Source: Megalobrama amblycephala
Taxonomy: Eukaryota > Chordata > Actinopteri > Cypriniformes > Xenocyprididae
Assembly (NCBI RefSeq): GCF_018812025.1
Contig: NC_063044.1
Span: forward strand, 47,372,077-47,436,076
Length of the DNA: 64,000 nucleotides
Direction: 5' to 3'
The notes under the pieces were generated by a model. That model ran no database searches. It had not been told where the DNA came from and saw only the letters and a program-made list of their open reading frames with translations. The translations under genes were made by a program, and so were the position numbers. The first letter of the stretch is position 1, and every line of letters starts with the position of its first letter. This document shows, piece by piece, positions 16,753-28,735 of this stretch.

Positions 16753-19700
16753 GCTGTTCCTGTGTGGGCTCTCTCTCTGCCGCTGCCTGCCATCGTCATG
16801 ATCTCTGTGGGGATCTATATGATTGTCCTTGCGGCTGTGCTGTGGTGTCATCACTGTCTCAAGGTACTTCAACATCATCAGTTCCTCTTTCTGAAGAAAC
16901 TTCATGAAACATTAATGAAGCCAAATTGCTAAACAATCTACTTGAGTAAATATTAATGGCTGTTGCTATACTGTAAAACCAGTAAGTATACACTTTTCAC
17001 AGTTGCCTTGCTCTGAATTTCACTTCCTGCTGTTTTCAGTCCTCTCTTTTGAGTAATTTTGGCAGTGTGTAACAGCTCTCTCTCTTCACAGGCCAAGTGT
17101 GATCCACAGTGTTCAGATTGCTGTGCAGGTTTCTCTCCTTGTGAGTACTGTTTAGTGTGTGCCCAGTCATGTGACTGTCGTCCCCCCTCTATGCGATCCT
17201 GCCTGGACTACTCCTGCCCCTCCCCTAATGTAAGTCACATGTCGGCTATTTCTTCCTGTTTTAAAGGGTTAGTTCACCCAAAAATGAAATTTCTGTCATT
17301 AATTACTCACCCTCATGTCGTTCTATACCCGTAAGACCTTTGTTCATCTTCAGAACACAAATTAAGATATTTTTGATAAAATCTGATGGCTCAGTGAGGC
17401 CTGCATTGACAGCAAGATAATTAACATTTTCAGAATCCCACAAAGTTACTAAAGACATATTTAAAACAGTTTATGTGATTACAGTAATTCAACCTAAATA
17501 TTATAAAGCGACGAGAATACTTTTTGTGTGCAGAAAAAAACAAAATAACGACCTTTCAACAATATCTAGTGATAGGCGATTTCAAAATGCTACTTCATAT
17601 GGAACGATATGAGGGTGAGTAATTAATGACAGAATTTTCATTTTTGGGTGAACTAACCCTTTAAGCTGGAAACACTGCATAATTTTTGCCACAATTTTAC
17701 AACCTGAGACAAATTTCAGGAATCATACAAATAATTGTTTCATTGTTTGAAAATATTCGAAGTCTTTGATCAGTGTTATATGCTCACTGTAGGCCAATTA
17801 ATTGCCTTGGTAACATTTTAAAATAAGATCTGATTTGTTAACATTAGTTAATGCATTAGTTAAAAAGAACTAACTACAAGCAATATAATTTTATAGCATT
17901 TACTAACCTTTGTTAATGTTAGTTAAAGCTGCAGTCCGCAATTTTTCCTCTTTGTCGCCATCTCTTGTTTGAAACCTGCAATTGCAGCCATATGCAGAAT
18001 AGGTATCTGTACGTGAGTTGTGCATTGGCACAGCTCGTCAGCTGAGGAACTGAGGAAAAAGCATTACAATAAATCACATTGCCAATGGTGATTAAATCTA
18101 ACGATCGCTTAGCTCGGATCACGTCAAACTGTGCAAATTATTATTACTGTTATATTGTTCTCAAATTGTTAATGTTAACAACATCAGCACTGCATGACTG
18201 TGTATTTAGTGTATATTAGCGTTACCTGTAGATTTCAATTTCTGTATCCACTCCACAGTCCAAAGTCTTTTGCTTTTTGACTACAAGTGAATCTCCAGTT
18301 GTCACTGATGATTGTCATTTGGATCCTTCTGGATTACAATCCGCCATCAAAATGATAAGTTTAATTATTTCAGCTGCTGTGAGAAAAGGCTATAAATGAT
18401 CCGCTACAAGCAGCATCCTCACGTGATAAAACCGACTAGCCTGGACGGGACTTCTTCCTTTCTTTTTATGGACGTGACGTAATGACGCACAGACGAACTG
18501 CTGCATGCTCGAATTTCCCGCGGAAATCCACCATGTCGCTCTTATTATAAAACATTATTACATGCTTACCGTTGTGAATCGAGCTAAGATAATCAGATAG
18601 TTGTGAACACTGGCTGGTTATGTACTTGCTCAAAAATTGATTTTGGATCATTTTTAACCAAAAAAAGTTACGGACTGCAGCTTTAATAAAAAAAAATATA
18701 TATATATTGTTTCTTTATGTTAGTACATTAACTGATGTTAAATACAACTGTTAATTTTAACAATGCATTAGTAAATTTATAAATTAACATTAACTAAGAT
18801 TAATAAATGCTAGAAGTATTGTTTATTGTTAGTTCGTTAACTAATGTAGTTAAAGGAATAGTTTACCCAAAAATATCCCATAATTTACTCACCCTCAAGC
18901 CAACCTAGGTGTACATTACTTTCTTCTTTCAGTCGATCACAATCTGAGTTATATTAAGTAATATCCTGGCTCTTCCAAGCTTTGTAATGTCATTGAACAG
19001 TGCCACCCATCCACCCACCCATCCATCCATCCATCCAGTAAATTATAGAATCATTTTCATTTTTAAGTGGACTATTCCTTTAACTAACCACGTAGCCACT
19101 CGGTTGTAAGTTCACCTTTTAGTGCTGAATCCTGTTCTGTACACAAACAGCTCAGTCATTTACAGGAGTGACAACCAAATTAACTCCCAAAAAATGCATA
19201 TACAAATATTATATGCAGTGTACGAACCTGAACTGAACAACAATTTGACGTGTTTAATGATGTATTTGCAATTGGTGTAGTTAATGACAAATTTAAACGT
19301 GCATCAAAAGGTGCCTCTCTACTTTATGTGTGGTGCAAGAAAATCACAGGGAAAGAGGTACGATCCTTGACTCGTTCGTGTTGCCAGATCTTCCTAAAAA
19401 GCAAAAACAGCAAACAAGAACAAGACCATAATAAACCAAGATAAATCCAAATGCTTTATATTGAAAAAGAGTCCAAAATATTGCAGCCCACACCTATTTC
19501 ATTAACTCCATAAACTGGACCTAACCCTGACATTACGAGTCTTTGGTCACTATAATATTAATTAAATAATTAATTTATCTTATCTTTCACATTATTGATG
19601 GCATTATCTGATAACTTAACTGAATAACAAACAGCCCTATAAATATAAACAGAACATCCTCATACTGTCAGCTTGTTTTTCTTGTTCAACACGTCTTCTT

Positions 19701-19794
19701 ATTGCAGTGTGCGATGTGGGATTGTGCTTGTACCTGTCAACCGCCAGAGTGTGACTCCATCAACTGCTTCTGCTTTGAGATCAAGTTTAAGTAG
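16753..19794 (+). CDS. Small cysteine-rich single-pass membrane protein, unrecognised family
   Basis: Three exons splice in frame: 16753-16863, 17092-17229 and 19708-19794 (TAG). Starting at the ATG at 16798 the product is 96 aa. The frame is open further 5' to an acceptor-like AG at 16751-16752, so an upstream exon may supply the true start. Residues 1-15 are a hydrophobic segment (a signal anchor or single membrane helix). About 75 residues follow with 18 cysteines, mostly as CxC, CC and CxxC pairs, and few charged residues before the C-terminal EIKFK. I cannot name the family. The pattern suggests a metal-rich or palmitoylated cytoplasmic tail, or a disulphide-rich ectodomain; orientation cannot be told from sequence. 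Good splice sites, consistent phases and dense Cys conservation across exons argue for a real gene. Confidence 0.6.
17265..17660. repeat. Palindromic MITE, TTAA-flanked (AGGGTTAGTTCACCC family)
   Basis: The ends AGGGTTAGTTCACCC and GGGTGAACTAACCCT are flanked by TTAA at 17261-17264 and 17661-17664. It lies in intron 2 of the Cys-rich gene, just past the donor at 17230. Same family as 24044-24801. Confidence 0.85.
17809..18849. repeat. GGTAACATTTTA-type MITE split by a nested element
   Basis: The left part (17809-17926) and right part (18683-18849) carry the ttagttaatgcattagttaa-type interior of a common fish MITE. They are separated by the TTAA-flanked element at 17927-18682. The right terminus is missing; the next MITE begins at 18854. 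Confidence 0.6.
17927..18682. mobile_element. 756-bp non-autonomous element with AGCTGCAGTCCG ends and TTAA duplication
   Basis: The left end AGCTGCAGTCCGCAA and right end TTACGGACTGCAGCT are inverted repeats. TTAA flanks at 17923-17926 and 18683-18686. It interrupts an older MITE, so it is younger than its host. No transposase frame. Confidence 0.8.
18854..19079. repeat. Short TTAA-flanked MITE with AGGAATAGTTTACCC end
   Basis: The left end AGGAATAGTTTACCC and right end GGACTATTCCT are flanked by TTAA at 18850-18853 and 19080-19083. It contains a (CCAT)n stretch at about 19009-19036. It looks like a relative of the AGGGTTAGTTCACCC family. Confidence 0.65.
19084..19707. other. Remainder of intron 2 of the Cys-rich gene
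   Basis: AT-rich sequence. No additional Cys-rich exon in phase was found before the acceptor at 19707. Confidence 0.4.
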
Positions 19795-20833
19795 AAGGAA
19801 TGCTGGAGGGAAAGAGATGCCTTAAAGATGCCTTAGAAACTCCAACTCCAAGTGACACTGAAGTATGTTTTAAGCTAGAGAGAGAAACTGTAATTCAATC
19901 TTTGGTTGTTCTGTAATGTTTGCATCATTTGGGAGACATTACAGCATCCTTCCTATTCACGCTCATTGATTTAACCAAAATTAACCTTTAAAAACTTGGT
20001 TCTAAAAGATTTAGATGTACATTTTATCGGGAATATACATAGTTTAGTTGAGTCACGTATGGAGGTAATGAGCAAGAATAATCAATTCTTAATTGCTTAA
20101 TCTTATGCTTAAACGTAATATATACTATAAACACAGTACTATATTTAAGTCATATTGTGATATCAGTAATTCCTGAAATACATAATCACTACAGAACAAT
20201 GGAAGACTAAAGCTAAGGTAAAGGTTTTATTTTTCTTGAATGGCTGTGCCATGGATTTTTAAAGCATGACAGCAATGGTCAGCAATAATTAATTATGCTT
20301 TGTATAGCCATTGTGTTTCTCTGTGGTATCATTTTACTTGGTATGATGGACATTTGTACTTCAGTTATGAGCCAAACAAAGAGAAGAGGGGAATCTATAA
20401 ACCACACATGCTGTTAAATGTATCTCATTCTGACACAGATGTCTTTGAACACAGATGTGGACTGTATGTTCACCTATATGTATATAAGATACATGTTCAT
20501 ATACTTATAGTGACTTACCAATTTTAGATTGTTAAAAAATTTTTATTCATACTGTAATACTGTTTACTAATCTAATTGTTTACAGGACATCATCTTGATT
20601 GTTGCATATGAAATATGACCTATCTATGTGTACATAATGTATTATGTGAAATATGGTACAGTTATGTATGTGGCCATATTACAGCCAGCTTACTATGACT
20701 TACAAAGTAAACCTGCTGTGACTCAGTCACTTCTGTCTCTGTTGTCAAGCAAAACTTAAGTTGAAATTAGTTTTTTGTATAGATTTTTTTAATATAAATA
20801 TGTGCTATTTTTGTAACTGTTGTTTTAAAATGA

Positions 20834-20839
20834 ATTAAA
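20834..20839 (+). terminator. Possible ATTAAA polyadenylation signal of the Cys-rich gene
   Basis: The variant signal ATTAAA is followed by a T-rich tract about 1 kb after the stop. It would give a long AT-rich 3' UTR (19795 to about 20860). Confidence 0.3.
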
Positions 20840-20859
20840 GATTTTTTTTCATGCAAAAA

Positions 20860-21309
20860 GGCTTTGTTTACAGTAGTATTTTTAACTATCGAGCATTGGT
20901 GGTAAGATATTTAAGAATTCATTTTTACATTCATTGTTGGACTGTCTTAGATTTTCTGGTTGCTTTGTTTATTTTACTGTATAAAACATGCATTTGCAAA
21001 AAATTATTTGTTTTGAGGTTCTACACTTTTCTATAAAGGTTTTCTATTTTCTCTGTACCTTCATAAATTGGTCAGACATGTAGCTCTTGCTGATTATAGG
21101 GATTATGTAGAGAAGACATTTAAAAGATGAAAGGTCATGACAGAAGGATCTCATGACAGTAGATCCCTTTTCTGATGACAGTTATCTCGTGGACTGAGGA
21201 GGTTTATAAGGAGTGCATGGAGTTATATTAAAGAGCATCATGCAGAAGATTAACTCAGATTATTGCAGTAATTTATAGACCACCACTATTTAGTAGGGAT
21301 TGTATTATA
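20860..21309. other. Intergenic AT-rich sequence
   Basis: Nothing recognisable between the Cys-rich gene and the small MITE at 21310. Confidence 0.35.
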
Positions 21310-21438
21310 CAGTAGTCAACATTTGAAGTGGATCAAAAAAGTTCATCAAAGCTGTCCTAAGAACTAAGTTGTCCTAAGAAGAAGGTTTTAGTACAACTTT
21401 GATGAAAGGTTTTGATCCACTTAAAATGTTGACTACTA
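21310..21438. repeat. Short Tc1/mariner-like MITE
   Basis: The left half cagtagtcaacatttgaagt and right half acttaaaatgttgactact are inverted around a ctaagaactaagttgtcctaag centre. The left flank is TA. This fits a TA-targeting non-autonomous element. Confidence 0.65.
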
Positions 21439-21569
21439 TACTATAATTAATGCACCTAGCAACAACATTAATAATCATGTGCCATGTCCGTGCCACTCAC
21501 TGCCTTTCTCTTTAACCTTTCTTTGCTGCATGCCAATGTACATGAATGTCACATCGCCCTTCTCCGGTT

Positions 21570-21738
21570 GCATCGTGGGTTTGCCTGCTGCTAAGATTAG
21601 CCAAACCCACGGAATGTCAAAGGTCATGCCGTCTGAATAAATACAGGTCATCTGGCACCAGACGGGTGTCACAGACTATCCAGACCTCCTCTGCCTCCAT
21701 TTGGGAAGTATCTCTTGCTCACTTCATCCAGTTACACG
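21570..21738 (+). promoter_or_regulatory. Candidate alternative aldolase promoter and first exon
   Basis: A less AT-rich island holds a direct repeat ATGTCA-A-AGGTCA (DR1-type nuclear receptor site, about 21615-21627). An AATAAATA TATA-like box lies at about 21635, and a splice-donor-like ACG|GTAAAA ends at 21738. Mammalian ALDOA has a muscle promoter and leader exon upstream of its ubiquitous one, and this island is 1.3 kb upstream of the leader exon at 23066. The link to aldolase is inferred. Confidence 0.3.
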
Positions 21739-22308
21739 GTAAAACGGGCATTCTACTTTATTTTATTCTGTAGTACAAAGTGTGAATTACTTCAAAAATA
21801 AGACTATATTATTATATTATATTATTATATTTGCTTTTATTTAAATGCACGCTACTGTCGGATGCTTTTTTGTTGCTTTTATCAAAATGATAATGATTGT
21901 TTTTAATATTAAAATGTTTTAAATAATAATGATCATTGTTGTTGTACATTTATTATTAACAATTGTCTTTCAAAATATATAACTATTCCATTAGTAAAAT
22001 AATTAATCAATCTTAATTCATGTTTAAATACACAAAACACTGAGAAACTGTGTTATTTTAGCCTTAATCAATTATATTTGCCATCTTTTTTGACTGTGCT
22101 TGGAATTAAACATCACAAAGAGCCGTTTCAGACCCTCTTTCACAAATCAAAACATCTTCTATAGTGCTGGATTTCAGCCATTAAATGATTGTCTATATTT
22201 AATTTGGCCTTTGGTTGAATGCAACATGAGAGGTTTGTTACTGGAATGTCAAGAGCCTCTTGTGAAGCTGTTCTTCAATGTCCAGTAGACAACGATGCAA
22301 TATACCCC

Positions 22309-22543
22309 CCCGGTTTCACAGACAAAGCTTAAACTAGTCCCAGACTAAAATGCATGTTTGAGCTGCTTTAACTGAACGCAACTTGCACTAACATATCTTA
22401 AAATATGTCAGTGCCATTGTTTTGTCTCAAGATGAACACCAGTAATGTTTTTTTCTAGGGTACATTTATAAAAGCTACTTAAATACCCTAATTGAACTAA
22501 GGCCTAATCCTAGTTTAGTCTAAGCCCTGTCTGTGAAACCGGG
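22309..22543. repeat. Palindromic MITE with CCCGGTTTCACAGACA ends
   Basis: The left end cccggtttcacagaca and right end tgtctgtgaaaccggg are perfect 16-bp inverted repeats. Subterminal taaactagtcccagac and cctagtttagtctaag are also inverted. A fragment of the same family is at about 7913-7985. Confidence 0.75.
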
Positions 22544-22859
22544 CCTTAATGTTACATATCAGGATTAATTTAAATTCCTATATTTAAACATACCAATTTA
22601 AATTCATTTTATTTAAAAAAAAGGAAAAAAAAAAAGAAAGCGCATTAGTTATGCATAGCCTATTAAATATACTCCTAAAATACACTGCGCACGTATGCCA
22701 AGGTCATACATTCGCGTCCATCCATGAAGCACTTCAAAATGTCATCATTTCCAGGTCTGTTTCGGTTTCCCTGCATGTGAACTCTGTCACGTCTCACAAG
22801 AACGTGTACCCGCCTATGATTGTAATAAAAACCACTCCTGTTTTGCTGCGTCACTCTTA

Positions 22860-23066
22860 AACCCGCCTTTCAAAGCACAACAGCCAATCATCGTCTCCAC
22901 GCCCTGTCAATCAAACCATAACTCGCGTTCTGATTGGTCAAGCTACAGTCTTGCATAATTGCTTGAAATTTCCTTCCTTTATTGCAATTCATTGCATCCG
23001 TAAAATAACGTGACAACGCTGGAAGTGTGATTCGGAAACCGTCGCTTCCTCAACCACGTTTAATTG
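22860..23066 (+). promoter_or_regulatory. Aldolase promoter region and non-coding first exon
   Basis: A GC-richer stretch with gccaatc and tgattggtc boxes and an aacgtgac half-CRE-like word precedes a probable untranslated exon. That exon ends ttaattg|gtaagt, a good donor, at 23066. The coding exon acceptor follows at 23487. The transcription start is not defined; it probably lies near 22990. Confidence 0.5.
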
Positions 23067-23494
23067 GTAAGTTTTTACTTAATATAAAGCGCCTACATCC
23101 AAATAAAAGCGAATGTATATTTCATATATGTAGGAAGATGTCTTTCTCTAGTCGCTTTTCCGCTTTTATGCAAAGTTAACTGATACGTGAACCGCACAAG
23201 GTCATTCATGCTTGTATCCGAAGGACATGTTGCATCATGAACTAGTTAACAAGATGTAGTTTGTTGAAAGAAACATCAGTGCTTTCTGTAAGGTTTGCGA
23301 TCAAGTACACACCCAAATCTGAGCCCTTGCTCAGGCTCCTTGATGTTGATTGAAACAGTCACATGATTCATTATTACATGACCATAGGTCACTGTTTTTG
23401 TGATGTGATTCATGTGTTTGTACTGATAATCTCAACCTCAGAAATCATATAAATGTGTGTATCTGTTTCCCACCCCTTTCTCCCTAGAGTCAAG

Positions 23495-26400
23495 ATGCCT
23501 CACGCTTACCCGTTCCTCACTCCAGAGCAGAAGAAGGAGCTGAGTGATATCGCTCTGAGGATTGTGGCCGCTGGCAAAGGCATTCTTGCTGCAGATGAGT
23601 CTACAGGTACTTTGGGCTGTTGAGTTTTTGTGCGTTAGTAACCAGTTTATTTGCTCGTCTTTCATCTCATGTCGTTGATCCTGTGCAGGTAGCGTGGCGA
23701 AGCGGTTCCAGAGCATCAATGCTGAGAACACAGAGGAGAACAGGAGACTGTACCGCCAGCTGCTGTTTACCGCAGACGACCGCGTCAAGCCCTGCATCGG
23801 TGGCGTCATCCTCTTCCATGAGACCCTCTACCAGAAGACAGATGATGGCAAACTTTTCTCCCAGCTCCTTAAGGAGAGGGGCATGGTAGTTGGCATCAAA
23901 GTGGACAAGGGTGTGGTTCCCCTGGCTGGCACTAATGGAGAGACCACCACACAAGGTGAACATCCCATGATTATCTACAAAATAGATTATCAGGTTGTTA
24001 AAATTACACACATGGTATTTTATAACCTTTCGGATCCACTTAAAGGGTTAGTTCACCCAAAAATTAAAATAATGTCATTTATTACTCACCCTCATGTCGT
24101 TCCACACCCGTAAGACCTTCTTTCATCTTCAGAACACAAATTAAGATATTTTTGTTGAAATCCGATGGCTCAGTGAGGCCTGCATAGGGAGCAATGACAT
24201 TTCCTCTCTCAAGATCCATAACGTACTAAAAACATATTTAAATCAGTTCATGTGAGTACAGTGGTTCAACATTAATATTATAAAGGGACGAGAATATTTT
24301 TGGTGCGCAAAAAAACAAAATAACGACTTGTTTAGTGATGGCCGATTTCAAAACACTGCTTCAGGAAGCTTCGGAGCATAATGAATCAGCGTGTTGAATC
24401 AGCTGTTCGGAGCACCAGTGTCACGTGATTTCAGCAGTTTGGTGGTTTGACACTCAATCTGAATCATGATTCGACACGCTGATTCATAACGCTCTGAATC
24501 TTCCTGAAGCAGTGTTTTGCTTCATTCTTTTTTTTGGCACACCAAAAATATTTTCATCACTTTATAATATTAATATTGACCCACTGTACTCACATGAACT
24601 GATTTAAATATGTTTTTAGTACATTAATGGATCTTGATAGAGGAAGTGTCATTGCTCCCTATGCAGGCCTCACGGAGCCATCGGATTTCAACAAAATATC
24701 TTAATTTGTGTTCTGAAGATGAACGAAGGTCTTACGGGTGTAGAATGGCATGAGGGTGAGTAATAAATGACAGAATTTTCATTTTTGGGTGAACTAACCC
24801 TTTAAATGCTGGAATTAGTCTGGAGTTGAATGGTCACTATCACTTAGTTTGCTTGGGACTCTTTAAATCCTCATTTCTCTCTACGTTCACAGGTCTGGAT
24901 GGGCTGTACGAGCGTTGTGCTCAGTATAAGAAGGATGGGGCAGACTTTGCTAAATGGAGGTGTGTGCTGAAGATCACTCCCACAACTCCCTCTAGACTGG
25001 CCATCATTGAGAACGCTAATGTGCTCGCTCGTTACGCTAGCATCTGCCAGATGGTGAGACACGTACAGCCATATATACAGTGTTTTTGTTTTCTTAACAA
25101 ATTAATGCTTTCATTTAGAACGGATGCATTGAAGGATTAGTTCACTTCAGAATTAAAATTTCCTGGTAATTTACTCACCCCCATGTCATCCAAAATGTTC
25201 AAGTCTTTCTTTCTTCAGTCGAAAAGAAATTAAGGTTTTTGATGAAAACATTCCAGGATTTTTCTCCTTATAGTGGACTTCAATGGCCTCCAAACAGTTG
25301 AAGGTCAAAATTACAGTTTCAGTGCAGCTTCAAAGGCTTTACATGATCCCAGATGAGGAATAAGGGTCTTATCTAGCGAAATGATTGGTCATTTTCTAAA
25401 ATAAATCAAAATTTGTTTCAACCACACATGCTTGTCTTGTACTGCGACGTGCCACGCATTACGTGATCACGTTGGAAAGGTCAAGCATGACGTAGGCGGA
25501 AGTACCGATCCAGTGTCTACAAAGTGAACGGTCTTTACAACAAAAAAATATATAAATAAAAAATTTTGCCCTACCCTACTTGCACTTGCGTCGTCACACT
25601 TGACCTTTCCAATGTGATTACATAATGTGTGGCGCATCGCAGAGCTAGTGCAAGACCAGCATTTGTGGTTAAATGTATATAATTTATTTTTTTTAGAAAA
25701 TGACCGATTGTTTCTCTAGATAAGACCCTTATTCCTCGTCTGGTATCATTTAAAGCCCTTTGAAGCTGCACTGAAACTGTAATTTTGACCTTCAACCTGT
25801 TGATCCCCACTGAAGTCCACTATATGGAGAAAAATCCAGGAATTTTTTCCTCAAAAACTTTCATTTCTTTTCGACTGCAGAAAGAAAGATATAAACATCT
25901 TGGATGACATGGGGGTGAGTAAATTATCAGGCCATATGAATTCTGAAGTGAACTAGATAAAAAATGACAGTAAAGACATTGTTACAAAAGATTTTAATTT
26001 CAAATAAATGCTGTTCTTTTGAACTTTATATTTATCAAAGAATCCTGAAAAAATGTATCACGGTTTCCACTATTATATTAAGCAGCACAACTGTTTTCAA
26101 CATATATGATGATAAGAAATGTTTCTCCATGATTTCTAAAGAATCATGTGACACTGAAGACTGGAATATTGATGCTTAAAATTCAGCTTTGCATCACAGG
26201 AATGAATTACTTTTTAAAATATAATCAAAAGTGACTATATCTTAAAATCTTACCCACCCAAATCTTTGAACGTAAGTGTATATTAAAATAATTGTATACT
26301 TTCATTACTGACATAATGTCACTTTTCTCATCAGCATGGCATTGTGCCTATCGTGGAGCCTGAAATTCTGCCTGATGGTGAACATGACCTGAAGAGGTGC

Positions 26401-27362
26401 CAGTATGTGACTGAGAAGGTTCTGGCTGCTGTGTACAAGGCCCTGTCTGACCACCATGTCTACTTGGAGGGCACTCTGCTCAAACCCAACATGGTGACTG
26501 CCGGGCATTCCTGTTCCCAGAAGAACACCCCCCAGGAGATCGCCATGGCTACTGTCACAGCTCTTCGCCGTACTGTTCCTCCTGCTGTGCCTGGTTAGTA
26601 AAACAACCGCAATTACTCAGTCAATCATGACAGAGTCTTTATCTTATCAACTCTTATCATGGATTAACTTCTCGAGTCTGTAATTATTATAATTTCCTCG
26701 TTCCTGACCCATTTTGCCACACCCCTTCTTGATATAGGTATCACCTTCCTGTCTGGAGGCCAGAGTGAGGAGGAGGCCACACTCAACCTGAACGCCATGA
26801 ACCAGTGTCCCCTGCATAGGCCCTGGGCCCTGACCTTCTCCTACGGTCGTGCCCTGCAGGCCTCTGCCCTCAAAGCCTGGGGTGGCAAGAAGGAGAATGG
26901 CAAGGCCTGCCAGGAGGAGTTCATAAAGAGAGCTCTTGTAAGTTTCAATAACTTGAGATCATCTACTAGTTGCTGATCTGGTATACAAAAAACAATTTCT
27001 GTAACCATTGTCTTCAATTGTGGTACAAAAAATCTGGGCATCTTTTGAAAGTGTTAACAGTAACTATTAAATGGTTTATGTATATAAATGTGTATATTAA
27101 TACAAAAGCATTTATAAATTTGCTCATTTTATATATATATATTATAAATGTTTATTATTAATAATTGTGTTTTTATAAGACATGGAGTAATTTATTCAGG
27201 AGGGAGGTTAAGCATTTAATGTTTTAGATCAACTTGACTCTTATTTTCTTGTGCTTCTATCTCCAGAACAACAGCCTGGCCTGTGTTGGGAAGTATGTGT
27301 CCTCAGGAGATAAGGGTGCTGCTGCTGGAGAGTCTCTGTTTGTGGCCAACCATGCCTACTAA
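23495..27362 (+). CDS. aldoaa: Fructose-bisphosphate aldolase A (class I)
   Basis: Six coding exons join in frame to 364 aa, the normal length: 23495-23606, 23689-23955, 24893-25053, 26335-26593, 26738-26937 and 27267-27362. The enzyme splits fructose 1,6-bisphosphate into dihydroxyacetone phosphate and glyceraldehyde 3-phosphate in cytosolic glycolysis. Visible catalytic landmarks are the Asp in LAADEST, Lys in IKVDKG, Lys in VLKIT, Glu in IVEPEIL, the Schiff-base Lys in [10 protein letters not shown] and the C-terminal Tyr of NHAY. Exons of 267 and 259 bp equal 212+55 and 84+175, the separate exon sizes I recall for mammalian aldolases, so two introns seem absent. The A-type assignment comes from overall similarity; which teleost co-orthologue (aldoaa or aldoab) is less certain. 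No lesions. Confidence 0.93.
24044..24801. repeat. Long palindromic MITE, TTAA-flanked, aldolase intron
   Basis: The ends AGGGTTAGTTCACCC and GGGTGAACTAACCCT are flanked by TTAA at 24040-24043 and 24802-24805. The arms are nearly complementary over most of 758 bp. It lies in the intron before the VLKIT exon. A right-half relative lies at 33935-34315. Confidence 0.85.
25131..25956. repeat. Long palindromic MITE (GGATTAGTTCACTTC family), aldolase intron
   Basis: The left ggattagttcacttcagaat and right attctgaagtgaactag ends are inverted. Matching cccatgtcatcc and ggatgacatggg words lie inside. The right end has diverged, so the target site is unclear. Confidence 0.7.
25957..26290. repeat. Interspersed cyprinid repeat, second copy
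   Basis: Contains aatcctgaaaaaatgtatca and gaatcatgtgacactgaaga, the same family as 1066-1450. Confidence 0.55.
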
Positions 27363-27747
27363 TCACCAAGAAGCCTTTTACATTTCAATCCACATCTTGT
27401 TCCTAAAGAATCTCACGCATCTGTGCTCTGAACTCCATTATTTGACCCATTCCCTTTTTCTTTCTAGTGTTGTTTACTTCCATGTATGAAACAAAACTAT
27501 GAAACTAAGAGATGAAACCTAAAAGAGTAATAATTGTAATTTAATAACTTGATGTCCAGATGTTTTTTGCCCTAATCTCCTCCCTCTTCCTTCTTTTAAT
27601 AATGAAATGTTGAACTCTATAGAGAAACATTGCTCTTATACTTGTAGTACTTATATTAACTGTATTTGACTTGCACAAGGCACACATACCTTTCAGGGGT
27701 ATATTATTATTGTTATTGTTTAATATGATACACACTGGGGGGAAAAC

Positions 27748-27753
27748 AATAAA
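27748..27753 (+). terminator. Aldolase polyadenylation signal
   Basis: AATAAA lies about 385 bp after the stop, followed by a GT/T-rich stretch (cctcatttgtttgttttcatgg, about 27770-27791). The 3' UTR is then about 27363-27770. Confidence 0.7.
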
Positions 27754-27774
27754 GTATCTTTCACAGCTAACCTC

Positions 27775-28735
27775 ATTTGTTTGTTTTCATGGTGTTATTC
27801 AGACAATACTTCTTTGTGAGGTTGTGTGAGTATACTGTTCTCTTCATATGTTTTGCTTTCTAAGCGTGAAATATGAATAAACAGCAAGCCAAACTCTGTT
27901 CAAGAGCCAGGATATAAGCGCTCCTTTAACCCTTGTGTAATGTTCAAATTCACTACCCTTTGGTTACGTTCGGGATCAAAGCGTCTACTAAATTAAACTG
28001 CTGTAGAAATGTATCAGATATCAGATTTTTGCATAAATCTGTTAATCAACCTCAGTCCTGATCAAAACTACTAAATGTTTAAAGAGTTTTACTCTTTTAT
28101 TGCCAAGTTTATAAATTATGTCACTGATGTGGGGGGAAAAAAACACACAAAATGACTTATTTTCAATATTAAAAGTGATTGTGGGCTTGATATTTTTTTA
28201 CCTTTTATCACAGTCATGTGAAAGATTAGTAACAACATTGGCTTTGATGCATTGTTAGTTTTTGTGCAGCATCAGATTTTAATTTTTCTCCCTCATTTAC
28301 TGTTCGTGGCTGTCTTTGCCCCATTGACTTCCATTATAATGACATTTTTTGATTGCAAAGTCATGACATGGTATGCTCATACAACTTAATTAGTCATGTA
28401 CTGTTATTCACTATAGTTATGTAATTATGTTGTCTGTCATATATATATTACTTTTTATTTTTACTCGCTATATTGATAAATCTACACAATTTTTCATATC
28501 AACAGAAAATTTACCGGGATAACCTGGCTTCTCTCGAGGCTTTCCTGTTCAGAGCAGTCATAGTTAATGATATGCTACAGCCTGCCGGCACGTTGTTGTG
28601 ATTGGTTACAAGGTAGCCTGTGACGTCACAAACACCCGCGGGTTTTTGGTTTACTGCAGTTTCAAACATAAAATACCCAGCAATGGTGCTGACTTATGAA
28701 TTTGCACATGGTTTGTCTTAAAGCATAGTAAAAAC
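27775..28735. other. Intergenic sequence downstream of aldolase
   Basis: No gene recognised. A gtgacgtcac palindrome occurs at about 28620, inside a stretch that looks like a MITE remnant. Confidence 0.4.
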
